In this document: positions 63,160-64,000 of the stretch, one piece after another
Layout: each line of letters starts with the position of its first letter
Numbering within the stretch: position 1 is the stretch's first letter
Source: Micromonospora mirobrigensis
GTDB lineage: Bacteria; Actinomycetota; Actinomycetes; Mycobacteriales; Micromonosporaceae
Length of the DNA stretch: 64,000 bases
Assembly (NCBI RefSeq): GCF_900091555.1
Contig: NZ_FMCX01000004.1
Coordinates: 496,001 to 560,000 of the forward strand
Direction of reading: 5' to 3'
Notes under the pieces: generated by a model
Told to the model about the DNA's origin: nothing
What the model saw: the letters and a program-made list of their open reading frames with translations, nothing else
The model's database searches: none
Position numbers and translations under genes: made by a program

Positions 63160-64000
63160 GGGGTGGGCACCTCGTCCGCCAGCAGGCCGGCCCGCTTCAG
63201 GTCGGCCCAGAGCGCACCCGGGACGTCCCACTCGAACATGGCGGCGTTGTCGGCGATCTGCTGCGGATCCCGGGCTCCGACGACGACGCTGGCGACCGCC
63301 GGGTGCCCGAGCGGGAACTGGATCGCGGCGGCCCGCAGCGGCACGCCGTGCCGGTCGCAGACCGCGCGGATCGCCCGGGCCCGCTCGACCAGGCCCGGGT
63401 CGGCCGGAGCGTAGTCGTACCGCGCCCCCGGCTTCGGGTCCGCCAGCAGCCCGGAGTTGTAGACGCCGGCCGCGATGATCGAGATGCCGCGCCGGTGGCA
63501 CAGTGGCAGCAACTCCGCCAGGCCCGACTGGTCGAGCAGGGTGTAACGGCCGGCGAGCATGAAGCAGTCGAAGTCACCGGCCTGGGCCAACCGCACCAGC
63601 GCGGGGGCCTGGTTCATCCCGGCGCTGACGGCGCCGATCTCGCCGGCCGCGCGCAGCCGGGCCAGCTCCGGGTACGCCCCCGCGATCGCCTCGACGAGAT
63701 GGTCGTCGGGATCATGGATGTGCGCGATGTCGATGCGGTCCAGGCCGAGTCGAACCAGGCTCTCGGCGTGCGAGCGGCGAACTCCGTCGGCGGAGAAGTC
63801 GAAGGCCGGCGTGAGGTCGCCGGACTCGGCCCAGAACTCCTGCCGGTCGGCGCCCCCGGGCACGAGCAGCCGGCCCACCTTCGTGGACAGGGTGAACTCG
63901 TCCCGAGGTTTTTCGGCCAGCACCGCCCCGGCCCGCCGTTCGGACAGCCCGCTGCCGTACAGCGGAGCGGTGTCGAAGTACCGCAGCCCCAGGTCCCAGG
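63156..64000 (-). CDS. Aldo/keto reductase, probable L-fucose dehydrogenase (partial)
   Basis: The visible 280 C-terminal residues belong to an NAD(P)-dependent aldo/keto reductase; the N-terminus lies beyond the right edge. The tetrad is present: Asp and Tyr in LRYFDTAPLYGSG, Lys in TLSTKVGRLL and His in DIAHIHDPDDH. The segment RRSHAESLVRLGLDRIDI is typical of D-threo-aldose 1-dehydrogenases, which oxidise L-fucose to L-fuconolactone. The order reductase-lactonase-hydrolase-dehydratase fits that role. The operon promoter lies outside the window. Confidence 0.87.
   Translation of the reverse strand, partial: WDLGLRYFDTAPLYGSGLSERRAGAVLAEKPRDEFTLSTKVGRLLVPGGADRQEFWAESGDLTPAFDFSADGVRRSHAESLVRLGLDRIDIAHIHDPDDHLVEAIAGAYPELARLRAAGEIGAVSAGMNQAPALVRLAQAGDFDCFMLAGRYTLLDQSGLAELLPLCHRRGISIIAAGVYNSGLLADPKPGARYDYAPADPGLVERARAIRAVCDRHGVPLRAAAIQFPLGHPAVASVVVGARDPQQIADNAAMFEWDVPGALWADLKRAGLLADEVPTP

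Noticed and set aside
1-64000. tRNA, rRNA, CRISPR, integrase, transposase or attachment sites
   Set aside because: I looked for tRNA-like cloverleaf ends, regularly spaced repeats and DDE or recombinase motifs and saw none. A covariance-model or IS search could still reveal degenerate examples.

Overview
The window is very GC-rich with strong third-position G/C bias, frequent GTG starts, several apparently leaderless genes and tightly overlapping operons. Together with the gene content this points to a filamentous actinomycete, most likely Micromonospora or a close relative (inference). No rRNA, tRNA, CRISPR array, integrase or transposase was seen.

Layout. 1-11.3 kb: an L-arabinose regulon. 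A partial secreted GH43-type enzyme with a ricin-type lectin domain is followed by araA, a sugar ABC transporter (two permeases, ATPase, binding protein), araD and araB, then a LacI-family regulator. Palindromic operators of the form TGTTAGCGCTAACA precede both the GH43 gene and araB. 11.6-13.1 kb: two related unknown genes flanking a broken gene. 13.1-25.2 kb: a lone HxxxD acyltransferase, LysR plus a cytoplasmic beta-lactamase-fold hydrolase, a CPBP membrane protease, a bifunctional penicillin-binding protein next to a true class A beta-lactamase, an SGNH hydrolase, an S33 exported peptidase and two small membrane-protein genes. A 42-bp promoter-region repeat recurs upstream of the acyltransferase and the S33 peptidase, with a related element before the DUF3159 gene. 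25.2-35.3 kb: an accessory stretch with a MerR/FAD-oxidoreductase/TetR set, DinB and aldo/keto reductase genes, a two-component system, several unknowns and three gene remnants.

35.3-64 kb: a deoxysugar (L-rhamnose and L-fucose) island. The rhamnose operon is rhaI, an aldolase-dehydrogenase fusion, rhaB, lutABC and a fucose/arabinose-isomerase-like gene. Upstream lie two tandemly duplicated secreted fucosidase-like genes, each with its own identical terminator hairpin. Then come a large cytoplasmic GH106-like enzyme, a MalFG-type ABC transporter with its LacI regulator, a GntR/FadR regulator and a non-phosphorylative L-fucose operon. That operon has an aldo/keto reductase, lactonase, FAH-family hydrolase, L-fuconate dehydratase, an aldehyde:ferredoxin-oxidoreductase (AOR) family protein and an SDR.

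How the parts fit: secreted glycosidases release or trim plant-type sugars, ABC systems import them, and dedicated pathways degrade them. The rhamnose aldolase-dehydrogenase fusion and probably the fucose route end in L-lactate, which LutABC can oxidise to pyruvate. Two LacI-type operator families, each found both at a transport operon and at a secreted glycosidase, suggest coordinated control. The AOR-family gene in the fucose operon is not needed by the textbook pathway and is the most intriguing metabolic element here.
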